Shown in pieces: positions 7,034 to 15,505 of a DNA stretch of 34,640 nt. Each line of letters starts with the position of its first letter. The first letter of the stretch is position 1. The position numbers and the translations under genes were made by a program. The notes beneath the pieces are model-generated. The model saw only the letters and a program-made list of their open reading frames with translations, had not been told where the DNA came from and made no database searches. Origin of the DNA: Flaviaesturariibacter aridisoli (GTDB lineage: Bacteria > Bacteroidota > Bacteroidia > Chitinophagales > Chitinophagaceae). Location: assembly GCF_004343705.1 (NCBI RefSeq), contig NZ_SKFH01000032.1, positions 1-34,640 on the forward strand, in the 5' to 3' direction.

Positions 7034-8851
7034 ATGGACATCAGAAACATTGCCATCATTGCCCACGTTGACCACGGTAAAACCACCCTGGTAGACAAGA
7101 TCCTGCACGCCACTGCTACCTTCCGGGAAAACCAGGAAACCGGCGAGCTGATCATGGACAACAATGACCTGGAACGCGAGCGCGGCATCACGATCTTCTC
7201 CAAAAACGCCGCCGTCACCTACAAAGGTGTGAAGATCAACGTGATCGATACCCCTGGCCACGCCGACTTCGGCGGCGAGGTGGAGCGTGTGCTCAAAATG
7301 GCCGACGGCGTGTGCCTGCTGGTGGATGCCTTTGAAGGCCCCATGCCGCAGACCCGCTTCGTGCTGGGCAAAGCCCTCGCGCTCGGCCTGAAGCCCATCG
7401 TGATCATCAACAAAGTAGATAAGCCCAACTGCCGCCCCGACGAGGTGCACGACGCCGTATTCGAACTCTTCTTCAACCTCGACGCTACCGAAGAGCAGCT
7501 CAACTTCCCCACCTACTACGGTTCGGGCAAGAACGGCTGGTTCAACGATTCGCTGGAGCAGATCGAAGGCATCGAGCCCCTGCTCGACGGTATCCTGAAG
7601 CACGTGCCCCCGCCGAACGCCTCCCGCGAAGGCACCCTGCAGATGCAGGTGACCTCCCTCGACTACTCTTCCTTCCTCGGTCGTATCGCCATCGGCCGCG
7701 TGGCCCGCGGTGTGATCAAGGAAAACATGCCCGTCTCCCTCATGCAGGCCGACGGCACCGTAAAGAAGCAGCGCGTGCGCGAGCTCTACGTGTTTGAAGG
7801 CATGGGCAAGAAAAAAGTATCCGAAGTAGTTGCCGGTGACCTCTGCGCCGTAGTAGGTATCGAAGGCTTCAACATCGGCGATACCCTCGCCGACTTCGAC
7901 GCCCCCGAAGCCCTGCCGACCATCTCCATCGACGAGCCGACGATGAACATGATGTTCTCGATCAACAACTCGCCCTTCTTCGGCCGCGACGGTAAGTTCG
8001 TGACCTCGCGCCACCTGCGCGACCGCCTCATGAAGGAAACCGAGAAGAACCTCGCCCTCCGTGTGAAAGACACCGACTCCGCCGACTCCTTCCTGGTATA
8101 CGGCCGCGGTATCCTCCACCTCGGTATCCTCATCGAAACGATGCGGCGCGAAGGCTACGAGCTGACCATCGGCCAGCCCCAGGTGCTCGTGAAAGAGATC
8201 AACGGCCAGAAGTGCGAGCCCTTTGAAACCCTCGTGGTAGACGTGCCGCAGGAATACGCCTCCAAAGTGATCGACCTCGTCACCCGCCGCAAGGGTGAGA
8301 TGCTGATCATGGAAACGAAAGGCGAAATGCAGCACCTTGAATTCGACATCCCCTCGCGCGGCCTCATCGGCCTGCGTACCAATATGCTCACCAACACGGC
8401 GGGCGAAGCCGTAATGAACCACCGCTTTGCCGAGTACAAGCCCTGGAAAGGACCGATCCCCGGCCGCAACAACGGTGTGCTGCTGGCGAAAGACAACGGC
8501 CAGACCACCGGCTATTCGCTCGACAAACTCCAGGACCGCGGCTTCTTCTTCGTAGACCCGGGTGAGGAAGTGTACAAAGGCATGATCATCGGCGAGAACA
8601 ACAAGCCCGGCGATCTCGTGGTGAACCCGAACGAAGGCAAGAAGCTCACCAACATGCGTGCTTCCGGCTCCGATGCGGCCTCCAACATCGCCCCGAAGCG
8701 CCTGATGACCCTCGAAGAATGCATGGAATACATCCAGCAGGACGAGTGCATCGAGGTGACGCCCAACAATATCCGGATGCGAAAAGTGATCCTCGACGAA
8801 GAGGAGCGCAAGAAGCAATCGAAGCGCATGAGCGCAGAAGCTGTTAACTAG
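7034..8851 (+). CDS. typA: Translational GTPase TypA/BipA
   Basis: Ribosome-associated GTPase of the EF-G/LepA group, involved in ribosome assembly and stress or low-temperature growth. The 605-aa length is normal. The G domain is complete: G1 AHVDHGKTT at about residues 10-18, the G2 region with RERGIT, G3 DTPGHADF and G4 NKVDKP. These are followed by domain II, an EF-G-like alpha/beta domain and the TypA-specific C-terminal domain (GLIGLRTNMLTNTAG, then DDE/R-rich tail). The start ATG at 7034 is well placed. Transcription is stopped by the hairpin just downstream. One of the surest calls in the window. Confidence 0.98.
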   Translation: MDIRNIAIIAHVDHGKTTLVDKILHATATFRENQETGELIMDNNDLERERGITIFSKNAAVTYKGVKINVIDTPGHADFGGEVERVLKMADGVCLLVDAFEGPMPQTRFVLGKALALGLKPIVIINKVDKPNCRPDEVHDAVFELFFNLDATEEQLNFPTYYGSGKNGWFNDSLEQIEGIEPLLDGILKHVPPPNASREGTLQMQVTSLDYSSFLGRIAIGRVARGVIKENMPVSLMQADGTVKKQRVRELYVFEGMGKKKVSEVVAGDLCAVVGIEGFNIGDTLADFDAPEALPTISIDEPTMNMMFSINNSPFFGRDGKFVTSRHLRDRLMKETEKNLALRVKDTDSADSFLVYGRGILHLGILIETMRREGYELTIGQPQVLVKEINGQKCEPFETLVVDVPQEYASKVIDLVTRRKGEMLIMETKGEMQHLEFDIPSRGLIGLRTNMLTNTAGEAVMNHRFAEYKPWKGPIPGRNNGVLLAKDNGQTTGYSLDKLQDRGFFFVDPGEEVYKGMIIGENNKPGDLVVNPNEGKKLTNMRASGSDAASNIAPKRLMTLEECMEYIQQDECIEVTPNNIRMRKVILDEEERKKQSKRMSAEAVN

Positions 8852-8857
8852 TATTTC

Positions 8858-8886
8858 AAAGCCCCGCCTTCGGCGGGGCTTTTTGT
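8858..8886 (+). terminator. Rho-independent terminator of typA
   Basis: AAAGCCCCGCC, a TTC(G) loop and GGCGGGGCTTTTT form a strong stem with a T-run immediately after the typA stop. The 95-bp repeat element begins at its 3' edge. Confidence 0.93.
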
Positions 8887-8979
8887 TTACAGTTTATAGT
8901 TTATAGTTTATAGTTGGCTGACGCGAATACCGCCACGCCGCATAGCGGAACTTAAAACTGTAAACTATAAACTATAAAC
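8885..8979. repeat. 95-bp inverted-repeat element, gene-less copy (MITE-like)
   Basis: The left arm (8885-8920) and the reverse complement of the right arm (8951-8979) agree at about 25 of 29 positions; both are built of tttatagt units. The left end runs into tagttggctg, matching the right end of the element at 30558-31092 (27 of 30). The right end, reversed, runs into agttttaagtt, matching that element's left end (21 of 24). It is thus an inverted, internally deleted copy of the four-helix-bundle element, keeping only about 30 bp of interior. It is wedged between the typA terminator and the stop codon of the EEP gene. Confidence 0.82.
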
Positions 8980-8980
8980 G

Positions 8981-10057
8981 TTACTCCCGCGCAACCACCG
9001 GCCGGCTGCTCTCCTCCTCCTTCCCCTCCTGGATCATCTCCTCCACCTCTTCCTCCCTTCCTGCCTCGAGGGTTTCCACCTCGCCTTCCTGCGCATCGTC
9101 TACGGGGTTGATGAAGAAGCGGCAGAACAGCGGCAGGTGGTCGGAGCCGATGGGCCGCAGCGTACAGAAGCGCTCCACGAACAGGTGTGGCGAGTGAAAG
9201 AACAGGTCGATCGGGAAGCGGAGCCAGCGGTAGCGCGCGTGGTAGGTCGATACGAAGCCGCGGCCGATGCGCGGGTCGATCAGGCCCGAGGTTTTGCGGA
9301 ACAACACCGACGAGCGTGCCCAGGCCACGTTGTTGAAGTCGCCCACCACCAGCACGGGGCCTTTGGCCGCCGCTGCTTTTTTGGCTACCGACAGCAGGTC
9401 GCCGTCGCGCTCGCGGGCCGTTTCTTCTTCGGTAGGACTCGGCGGCGCCGGGTGCACGCAAAAGATCGTGAAGCGCGTGCCGTCGGGCGTTTCCAGCTCC
9501 GCCTCGATGCTGGGCATATCGTCGGCCACGAAGTAGTGCACCTGCACCCGGTGCAGCGGCAGCCGGGTGTAGAAATGCATGCCGTACGTATTCTCCAGCG
9601 GCACCTTCTGCGCGTGCGGGTACAGGTCGCCGAGCGCATCGAGCGCTTCCTGCCAGGCGCCGTTCGTTTCCATCGTCAGCAGGATGTCGGGGCGCTCCGT
9701 GCGCACCAGGGCCAGTAGCCGGTCGTATTCGCGGTTGAACTGGTATACATTCACCGACAGCACCGATACGCTTTCGGAGCGTTTTTCCACGCGGTGCTTT
9801 TTACGGAAGAAGCGCGTGTAGGGCGCCAGCACCCAGGCGTTGTGCAGGGCCAGCAGGGTCAGCGCGCCTTCGAGGAACCAAAAGACGCGGTCGTGGGGAT
9901 GGAGCAAATGCCCGGCGGCGAGCACCAGCAGCTGCAGGAAGAAGGCCTGGATGCGGCCGTACTCCCAGATGCGGAAGATCCAGTGCGGGTGGGGGATCAG
10001 CGGCAGCAGCGCCGCCAGCAGCAGAAAGATCGAAAGGCATTTGTACACAAGTTCCAT
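8981..10057 (-). CDS. Membrane-anchored endonuclease/exonuclease/phosphatase-family protein
   Basis: A 358-aa protein with two or three N-terminal hydrophobic segments (about residues 6-25, 37-53 and 60-75) and an EEP-fold catalytic domain from about residue 95. Motifs seen are SVNVYQFN at the domain start, the acidic MET motif (ILLTMETNG), the VHPAPP segment, VVGDFNN and the final GSDHLPLF, which carry metal and catalytic residues. The family includes nucleases, sphingomyelinases and phosphoinositide phosphatases; the substrate is unknown. The C-terminal 40 residues are very acidic (Glu-rich). The start is ATG 10057; the stop abuts the 95-bp inverted-repeat element. Confidence 0.85.
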   Translation of the reverse strand: MELVYKCLSIFLLLAALLPLIPHPHWIFRIWEYGRIQAFFLQLLVLAAGHLLHPHDRVFWFLEGALTLLALHNAWVLAPYTRFFRKKHRVEKRSESVSVLSVNVYQFNREYDRLLALVRTERPDILLTMETNGAWQEALDALGDLYPHAQKVPLENTYGMHFYTRLPLHRVQVHYFVADDMPSIEAELETPDGTRFTIFCVHPAPPSPTEEETARERDGDLLSVAKKAAAAKGPVLVVGDFNNVAWARSSVLFRKTSGLIDPRIGRGFVSTYHARYRWLRFPIDLFFHSPHLFVERFCTLRPIGSDHLPLFCRFFINPVDDAQEGEVETLEAGREEEVEEMIQEGKEEESSRPVVARE

Positions 10058-10108
10058 AGGCCGGCGCCGGGCTGCTGTCCAAAGTTTAGCAAAGCGATTG
10101 CAAAGCTG

Positions 10109-10140
10109 TTGCCAACCCAGCCGTGCTGGCCCTTTCTTTG
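10109..10140 (+). promoter_or_regulatory. Candidate promoter of the M48 lipoprotein gene
   Basis: A -33 TTG at 10109-10111 and a -7 box TTTCTTTG at 10133-10140, separated by 21 nt, fit the Bacteroidota pattern with one departure (T for A at the second position). The ATG follows at 10154. Confidence 0.5.
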
Positions 10141-10153
10141 CATTTTCATCCGC

Positions 10154-10999
10154 ATGCTACGTTTCCTGCCGCTCCTGCTCGGGGCGATCCTCGCCTCCTG
10201 CAACGACCTTTCGCTGCCCGGCTCCGATACCAAAAAGGAGGCGACCTCCTATTCCTACGCCTGCCTCGACTCGTCGGTGGCCAACGATCCTACCGGAAAA
10301 AAAGTGGAGCGCGTGACCGGCATCCTCCGCGACCTGGCCGTGTCGAAGCGGAGCATTACCGACGAGGTGCAAACCCAGTGGGGCGCAGCCTTCCACAAAG
10401 ACCTCCTCGAAACCGGCGAGTCGAAACTCATCGACGACCCCGCCATCTCCGCCAAACTCAACAAGGTGCTGAAAGACCTGTTGGCGCAGCGTGCGCAGCC
10501 TTCGAAGATCCAATACTACATCTACGTGCTCGACGACACCGCGCTCAACGCCTTCACCTTCGGCGGCCGCATCTACGTGACCAAAACAATGTGGGAGCGT
10601 TGCAAGAACGACGATGCGCTGCTCTATGCCATCGTGGGCCACGAGATCGGGCACTCCGAGGCCGGCCACATCAAAACCAGCATCCAGGAAATGGAGGTAG
10701 CGGAAAAATACTTCGGCGAAGGCGGTTCCACCTACCTGCAGCTCAAGAGCATCCTCACGGCTTCCTTTAACCAGCGCAACGAGCTGGAAGCCGACTATTA
10801 CGGCATCAACCTCACCAACAAGCTCGGGATGGACCTTTGCACCGTGGTCAACTTCTGGCGCGAAATGGGAAACAAGGAAAACGATTACAGCCGCGTGGAA
10901 GACTTCCTGCGCACACACCCCTTCTCGCAGGCAAGGGCGCAATGCCTGAAGGATCATATCAAGCAAAACTTCGGGAAAGACTGTAATTCCACCAGGTAG
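10154..10999 (+). CDS. M48-family zinc metalloprotease, lipoprotein
   Basis: A 281-aa envelope protease. Residues 1-15 form a lipoprotein signal ending in the lipobox LASC with Cys16 as the lipidated residue. The peptidase domain carries the zinc motif HEIGH at 163-167 (VGHEIGHSEAGH) and a downstream NELEAD segment whose Glu is the expected third zinc ligand; the family's HxxxxRxxxL-like end is seen in RTHPFSQARAQCL. Relatives such as BepA and LoiP act in outer-membrane protein quality control. The open frame extends upstream over the opposite gene, but the lipobox fixes ATG 10154. Confidence 0.92.
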   Translation: MLRFLPLLLGAILASCNDLSLPGSDTKKEATSYSYACLDSSVANDPTGKKVERVTGILRDLAVSKRSITDEVQTQWGAAFHKDLLETGESKLIDDPAISAKLNKVLKDLLAQRAQPSKIQYYIYVLDDTALNAFTFGGRIYVTKTMWERCKNDDALLYAIVGHEIGHSEAGHIKTSIQEMEVAEKYFGEGGSTYLQLKSILTASFNQRNELEADYYGINLTNKLGMDLCTVVNFWREMGNKENDYSRVEDFLRTHPFSQARAQCLKDHIKQNFGKDCNSTR

Positions 11000-11011
11000 G
11001 GCGTTGCCCCA

Positions 11012-11132
11012 AAGAGAAAGAACGCAGATTCCGCTAAAGCGGAATGCGCTGATTTGTTATGATCTGCTGACGCCTGCAAAAACATATCTGCGTAAATCTT
11101 AAAAATCATACAGAATCTGCGTTCTTTCTCTT
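11012..11132. repeat. 121-bp element with 20-bp perfect inverted ends (MITE-like)
   Basis: The left end aagagaaagaacgcagattc (11012-11031) is the exact reverse complement of 11113-11132. Internal sequence includes a small hairpin (gattccgc/gcggaat) and ctgcgtaaatcttaaaaatcata. The outer arm equals the stem of the 46-bp palindrome at 4444-4489 apart from two bases, and 'ggaacgcagatt' recurs at about 13540. It carries no gene. Likely a non-autonomous repeat; no target duplication is evident. Confidence 0.85.
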
Positions 11133-11139
11133 CCGCCGC

Positions 11140-11169
11140 TTGCGGCGCCGGCACCATCGCCTACCTTTG
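11140..11169 (+). promoter_or_regulatory. Bacteroidota promoter, -33 TTG / -7 TACCTTTG
   Basis: TTG at 11140-11142 and TACCTTTG at 11162-11169 are separated by 19 nt, the classical spacing. The ATG at 11177 is only 7 nt beyond the -7 box, so the transcript should be leaderless or nearly so. Confidence 0.72.
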
Positions 11170-11176
11170 CCCCGAT

Positions 11177-11383
11177 ATGAAAAAGGGCCTGTTCACCATC
11201 CTGCTTTCCGCTTCGCTGCTCGCTGCCGGCGCCCAGTGCTCTGTATGCACCAAAACGGCCCAGCAGCTCGGCGAGAAACCCGCCAAGGGCCTCAACACGG
11301 GCATTATCTACCTGATGATCGTTCCCTTCAGCATCATCGGCACGATCGGCTACCGCTGGTGGAAGCGGAATGGAGCCGAATAG
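11177..11383 (+). CDS. Small exported membrane protein with CxxC, unknown
   Basis: A 68-aa protein with a signal peptide (MKKGLFTILLSASLLAAGAQ), a CSVC motif directly after the expected cleavage site, a short polar stretch (TKTAQQLGEKPAKGLNTG) and one membrane helix at about residues 44-60, ending in a basic/aromatic YRWWKR. A similar layout is common in Bacteroidota, but no function is known to me. The paired cysteines suggest redox or metal binding (inference). It has its own promoter and is followed 14 nt later by a glycosyltransferase gene. Confidence 0.8.
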   Translation: MKKGLFTILLSASLLAAGAQCSVCTKTAQQLGEKPAKGLNTGIIYLMIVPFSIIGTIGYRWWKRNGAE

Positions 11384-11397
11384 CTTATTTTGCGCGC

Positions 11398-12384
11398 ATG
11401 CCCGGTCTTTCCGTCGTCATTCCGAACTACAACGGCAACACGCTGTTGCCCGAAACGCTGCCAACGGTGTTTGAAGCCCTGCGCTCCCTCTCTTTTCCCA
11501 GCGAAGTCATTATTTCCGACGATGCTTCCACCGACGGGTCGCCGGAATGGGTGGCGCAGCACTACCCCGACGTGCGCATCGTGCGTGCCGCGGTAAACGG
11601 CGGATTTTCCAAAACAGCCAACCGCGGCGTGGCGGCCGCCCGCTACGAGCTCGTGCTGCTGCTCAACTCCGACGTCAAGCTGACGCCCGGCTACTTTGAG
11701 CCGCAGCTTCCCTTCTTCGAAAACCCCGATACCTGGGGCACCATGGGCCGCATTGTGGGCTGGGAAGACGATATCGTGCAGGAAGGCGCCAAGTACCCGT
11801 ATTTCCACGGCGTGAAGATCAAGACCTCGGGCAACTACCTGCTCCAGGACGAAAGCGAAATGCGTGGTGAGGGCCTCCTGTCGATCTACCTGTCGGGGGC
11901 CAACATGCTCTTTCGCCGGCGACTCTTTGAAAAGCTCGGCGGCTTCAACGAGCTTTTCTCGCCCTTTTACGTGGAAGACTACGAATTGTCGCTGCGTGCC
12001 TGGCGCCTCGGCCATCCCTGCTACTACGTGCACGATGCCGTGTGCCGTCACCGCACCTCCAGCACCATCCGTACGCCGGAACGCAAGCGGGAGATCGCGG
12101 TGGTATACAACCGCAACAAAATGCTGCTGCACGCGCTGCACCTGCCGCGCGGCAAACGCTACCTCTACTTTCTTCAGCTCATCCCCGAAACGATGCTCCG
12201 GCTCCTGACCGGAAAAACTTCTTTTGTGCAGTCCCTCAGCCAGCTCTTCGACCGTTACAACGAGGTCCGGGCGGCGCGGGCAAAGTTTTTGCAAAATGCG
12301 GAGGGTGGCCGCGTGTACTCCGTGCACGCCGTGGCCGAACGCATTTTACAATCCATTAAGCACAAAAAGGTTATTCGTTTCTGA
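11398..12384 (+). CDS. GT2-family glycosyltransferase
   Basis: A 328-aa cytoplasmic or membrane-associated enzyme adding a sugar to a surface glycan. The GT-A fold begins at once: VVIPNYNG at about residues 6-13, the nucleotide-binding SDDASTDGS, the metal motif within LLNSDVKL, the acceptor-side LSGANMLFRRRLFE, and FYVEDYELSLRAWR, typical of rhamnosyl- or galactofuranosyltransferase-like GT2 enzymes. Its stop overlaps the ATG of glf (TGATG), implying translational coupling and a linked role in Galf use. TTATTTTG lies 5 nt upstream of its ATG. The donor and acceptor cannot be set from sequence. Confidence 0.88.
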   Translation: MPGLSVVIPNYNGNTLLPETLPTVFEALRSLSFPSEVIISDDASTDGSPEWVAQHYPDVRIVRAAVNGGFSKTANRGVAAARYELVLLLNSDVKLTPGYFEPQLPFFENPDTWGTMGRIVGWEDDIVQEGAKYPYFHGVKIKTSGNYLLQDESEMRGEGLLSIYLSGANMLFRRRLFEKLGGFNELFSPFYVEDYELSLRAWRLGHPCYYVHDAVCRHRTSSTIRTPERKREIAVVYNRNKMLLHALHLPRGKRYLYFLQLIPETMLRLLTGKTSFVQSLSQLFDRYNEVRAARAKFLQNAEGGRVYSVHAVAERILQSIKHKKVIRF

Positions 12385-13514
12385 TGGTAAATTACGACTA
12401 CGTCATTGTGGGCGCGGGCCTGTTCGGGGCAACCTTTGCCCACCAGGCCAAGCAAGCAGGAAAGCGCTGCCTGGTCATCGACAAGCGGCCGCACAGCGGG
12501 GGCAATATCTATTGCCAGAATGTAGATGGGATCAACGTGCACTACTACGGCGCGCATATCTTCCACACCAACGACCGGCCCATCTGGGACTTCGTGAATT
12601 CGTTCGTGGAGTTCAACCGCTACACCAATTCGCCGGTGGCCAATCATGAGGGCAAGCTCTACAACCTGCCGTTCAACATGAACACGTTCTACCAGCTCTG
12701 GGGCGTCATTACCCCGGATGAGGCGCAGGCAAAGATCCAGGAGCAGATCGGGTCGCTGGGCATCACCCACCCGAAAAACCTCGAGGAGCAGGCGCTGATG
12801 CTGGTGGGCACCGACATCTACGAAAAGCTGATCAAAGGCTACACCGAGAAGCAGTGGGGCCGCAAGGCCACCGAGCTGCCGGCATTCATCATCAAGCGCC
12901 TCCCGGTGCGCTTTACCTTCGACAACAACTACTTCAACGACAAGTACCAGGGCATTCCCATCGGCGGCTACAACAAGCTGGCGGAAGGACTGCTCGAAGG
13001 CATCGAAGTACGCCTCGACACCAACTTCTTCGACGACCCGGAATATTTCCGCTCGCTCGGCGAAAACCTGGTATACACCGGTCAGCTCGATGAATACTAC
13101 AACTACCGCTTCGGCCCGCTCGAGTACCGCAGCCTGCGCTTCGAGCACAAGCACCTGGAGCGAGCCAACTACCAGGGCAACGCCGTGGTGAATTATACCG
13201 AGGCACACATTCCCTACACGCGTATCATCGAGCACAAACACTTTGAGTTCGGCACGCAGCCACACACGGTGATCACCTACGAGTATCCCGCCACCTGGGA
13301 AAAAGGCATGGAGCCCTACTACCCGCTCAACGACGAAGCGAACACGAAGCGCTTCAAGCAATACGCGGAGCTGGCGGAGGGCGAAAGCAACGTGATCTTC
13401 GGCGGGCGCCTCGCGGAATACCGCTACTACGACATGCACCAGGTGATCGGCTCGGCGCTGGCCAAAGCCCGCAAGGTGCTGCATCCCGACAGCAATTTGA
13501 AGATCAGCGCGTAG
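12384..13514 (+). CDS. glf: UDP-galactopyranose mutase
   Basis: Flavoenzyme interconverting UDP-galactopyranose and UDP-galactofuranose in the cytoplasm. It is 376 aa, as usual. The N-terminal FAD-binding motif is VGAGLFGATFA (about residues 8-18), followed by the mutase signatures RPHSGGNIYC, HYYGAHIFHTND, YNLPFNMNTF and, near the C-terminus, FGGRLAEYRYYDMHQ. Its ATG overlaps the stop of the GT2 gene by one base. Presence of Galf in the surface glycan of this organism follows from the family; which of the nearby GT2 enzymes uses UDP-Galf is unknown. Confidence 0.97.
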   Translation: MVNYDYVIVGAGLFGATFAHQAKQAGKRCLVIDKRPHSGGNIYCQNVDGINVHYYGAHIFHTNDRPIWDFVNSFVEFNRYTNSPVANHEGKLYNLPFNMNTFYQLWGVITPDEAQAKIQEQIGSLGITHPKNLEEQALMLVGTDIYEKLIKGYTEKQWGRKATELPAFIIKRLPVRFTFDNNYFNDKYQGIPIGGYNKLAEGLLEGIEVRLDTNFFDDPEYFRSLGENLVYTGQLDEYYNYRFGPLEYRSLRFEHKHLERANYQGNAVVNYTEAHIPYTRIIEHKHFEFGTQPHTVITYEYPATWEKGMEPYYPLNDEANTKRFKQYAELAEGESNVIFGGRLAEYRYYDMHQVIGSALAKARKVLHPDSNLKISA

Positions 13515-13530
13515 AAGCAACTTGCACCAC

Positions 13531-13645
13531 GAAAGCAGGAACGCAGATTTTTTAAGATCGTTACGATTGACGCGGGTCTGTACGAACTGCGCAAAGCGGT
13601 TGACTGTTGCACGAACTGCAACGTATGATCTGCATAGGATCGTTC
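13531..13645. repeat. Degenerate intergenic repeat after glf
   Basis: The sequence agcaggaacgcagattttttaag resembles the end of the 121-bp element at 11012, and a gttgca/tgcaac hairpin and a further atctgca follow. It fills the gap between convergent glf and a GT2 gene. Probably a decayed copy of the same family. Confidence 0.4.
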
Positions 13646-13653
13646 AGCGCGCC

Positions 13654-14589
13654 CTAATCGGTAAAGGCGTAGTAATAAGCATACTTCACCAGCCGCAACT
13701 TGTGTGCGCCTTTGCGGCGGCGGTAGTAGAAATACGTTTCGAGGTGCTGCAGGATGAGGCGGAAGAGGCGCCAGCGTCCGCCCTTCTCTTCGCGGCGCTG
13801 GTAGGCTTCGTAAAACATACGGGCAAAGGCGCGCACCCGCTCGCTTACCTGGGGCGCGTCCTTGAACACCTTCATGTGTCGCATGACGTCCTTACGCAGG
13901 TAAAGGATCACTTCGCTGCGCGAGGTTTCTTCGTGTCCCGATGCGTTCTTATCGTGAATGCGGTGCAGCACCAGCGGCTCGTTGAGCAGGCAAACCCCGC
14001 CGTTGTCGGCAGCGACGAAGGCCGTCCACCAGTCGTAAAAAATGCCTTCGGGAAAGGGCAGCACTTTGTCGAGGAAGGGCCGGCGGAGCATGAGCGCGTG
14101 GCCGCTCACCGTGTTGGCGAAGAGGAGCTGGCGCGCGTCGGTTCCCTCGAAGAACGCGTTGATGTGCGACTTCGCGGGCACCGCCGGCGGCTCGCCCTTG
14201 AAGCGCATCGAATCGCAGTAGATCACGGGGCATTCGGGCTTCCACACGGCCATCATCTTCGCCACTTTTTCGGGCATCCAGATATCGTCCTGGTCGGAGA
14301 TGGCGAGCACATCGCCGGTGGCGGCGCGGAGGGCCTGCTCGAAGTTGCGGTTGAAGCCCAGGTTGACCGGGTTGCGGTGCACCTTCAGCAGGGGCCATTG
14401 CTCGGCGTAGTCGTCGAGGAGGTCGAGCGTGGCGTCGGTGGAGCCGTCGTCGAAAGCCAGCACTTCGTGGAGCGGGTAGGTTTGCTGGCGGATGGAGTCG
14501 AGCTGCGCCCGCAGGAAGGCGGCGCCGTTGTAGGTGCAGAGCACCACCGAAACGGTGGCGGAGGGAGCGGTAGAAGCGGGTTGTGTCAC
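13654..14589 (-). CDS. GT2-family glycosyltransferase
   Basis: A 311-aa enzyme starting VSVVLCTYNGAAFL, with DDGSTDAT for nucleotide binding, the DQDDIW metal motif and FPEGIFYDWW in the acceptor region. It is a paralogue of the enzyme at 15778-16698, with the same motif order (DQDDIW, FP..-YYDWW, basic Tyr-rich C-terminus). GTG 14589 is chosen as start: the reverse-strand box TATTTTTG at 14608-14615 lies upstream, and the only start codon further upstream (TTG 14619) would lie in front of that box. It presumably builds the surface glycan with its neighbours; sugar specificity is unknown. Confidence 0.86.
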   Translation of the reverse strand: MTQPASTAPSATVSVVLCTYNGAAFLRAQLDSIRQQTYPLHEVLAFDDGSTDATLDLLDDYAEQWPLLKVHRNPVNLGFNRNFEQALRAATGDVLAISDQDDIWMPEKVAKMMAVWKPECPVIYCDSMRFKGEPPAVPAKSHINAFFEGTDARQLLFANTVSGHALMLRRPFLDKVLPFPEGIFYDWWTAFVAADNGGVCLLNEPLVLHRIHDKNASGHEETSRSEVILYLRKDVMRHMKVFKDAPQVSERVRAFARMFYEAYQRREEKGGRWRLFRLILQHLETYFYYRRRKGAHKLRLVKYAYYYAFTD

Positions 14590-14692
14590 GATCTTGGGGG
14601 AAAGGCGCAAAAATAGCAAATCCGGCGCAGCGGCCGCCGCGGCCGATTTGCCGGCGCGAATCGTTACCTTGCAGCTCTTTCAATCGCTTCCG

Positions 14693-15448
14693 ATGTCGCA
14701 CACCCGCAAACGCCTCCAGAAGCTGTTCGGCAAAGCCGACGGCTGGAAATTCTACCTGCACCACAAGCTGCGCAAAGAGCAGCCCCTGCGCTTTCCCTAC
14801 CTGAAGCACCCGGTGCACCTGCGGTACATCCCGAGCCTGTCGGACCACATCATGTTCGAGCAGATCTTCTACAGCCGCGGCTACGACATCGACATTCCCT
14901 TTGAGCCCCGCACCATCTTCGACATCGGCGCCAACGTGGGCCTGGCGGCACTCTATTTCGCCAACCGCTTTCCCGATGCGAAGATCATCGGCGTGGAGCC
15001 CGAGCAATCCAACTTCAGCCAGGCAAAGCGCAACACCCAACCTTATCCCAACGTGGAGATCCTGCACGGCGCCATCTGGCCCCGCGAGGAAACGTTGCGC
15101 CTGCTGGATAAAGGCTTCGGCGAAGCCTCCTTCATGGTAACGTCCAATGAGGGCGAAGGCTCCTACGAACTGCCGGCCTACACCATCGCCGGGCTCATGA
15201 AGCGCGCCGGCATTACCACCGTCGACCTCGTGAAGATCGACATCGAAGGCGCCGAGATGGACCTGTTTGCCGAGAACTTCGAAAGCTGGCTGCCCTACAC
15301 CAAGGTGTTGCTGGTGGAAACGCACGACCGCTACCGCCCCGGCACGAGCCGCACCGTGTTCGAGACCATCAACCGCTACGACTTCGACCTGGAAGTGAAA
15401 GGCGAGAACCTCGTGTTCTACAACCGCCAGCTGCTGCCACGCGGGTAA
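14693..15448 (+). CDS. FkbM-family methyltransferase
   Basis: A 251-aa SAM-dependent methyltransferase, cytoplasmic, probably O-methylating a sugar of the surface glycan (inference from context). The SAM motif I is FDIGANVGLAAL, followed by GVEPEQSN and, late, the FkbM mark KIDIEGAEMDLF and LLVETHDR. The ATG at 14693 follows TTACCTTGC, a weak -7 box at about 14664-14672; an in-frame ATG further upstream would overlap the opposite gene and is rejected. It lies between two paralogous minus-strand GT2 genes. Confidence 0.87.
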   Translation: MSHTRKRLQKLFGKADGWKFYLHHKLRKEQPLRFPYLKHPVHLRYIPSLSDHIMFEQIFYSRGYDIDIPFEPRTIFDIGANVGLAALYFANRFPDAKIIGVEPEQSNFSQAKRNTQPYPNVEILHGAIWPREETLRLLDKGFGEASFMVTSNEGEGSYELPAYTIAGLMKRAGITTVDLVKIDIEGAEMDLFAENFESWLPYTKVLLVETHDRYRPGTSRTVFETINRYDFDLEVKGENLVFYNRQLLPRG

Positions 15449-15505
15449 CCCGTAGATCTACGGGACCACTGTCTGTTTCTGCATTCCGGATACCGAAACG
15501 CCCTA

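Noticed and set aside
6758-8818. Long minus-strand open frame opposite typA
   Set aside because: It is an antisense artefact of G+C-rich codons; typA on the plus strand is certain. The same holds for long antisense frames at 1577-2788, 4386-5414, 13949-15325, 26104-27621 and 29137-30366.
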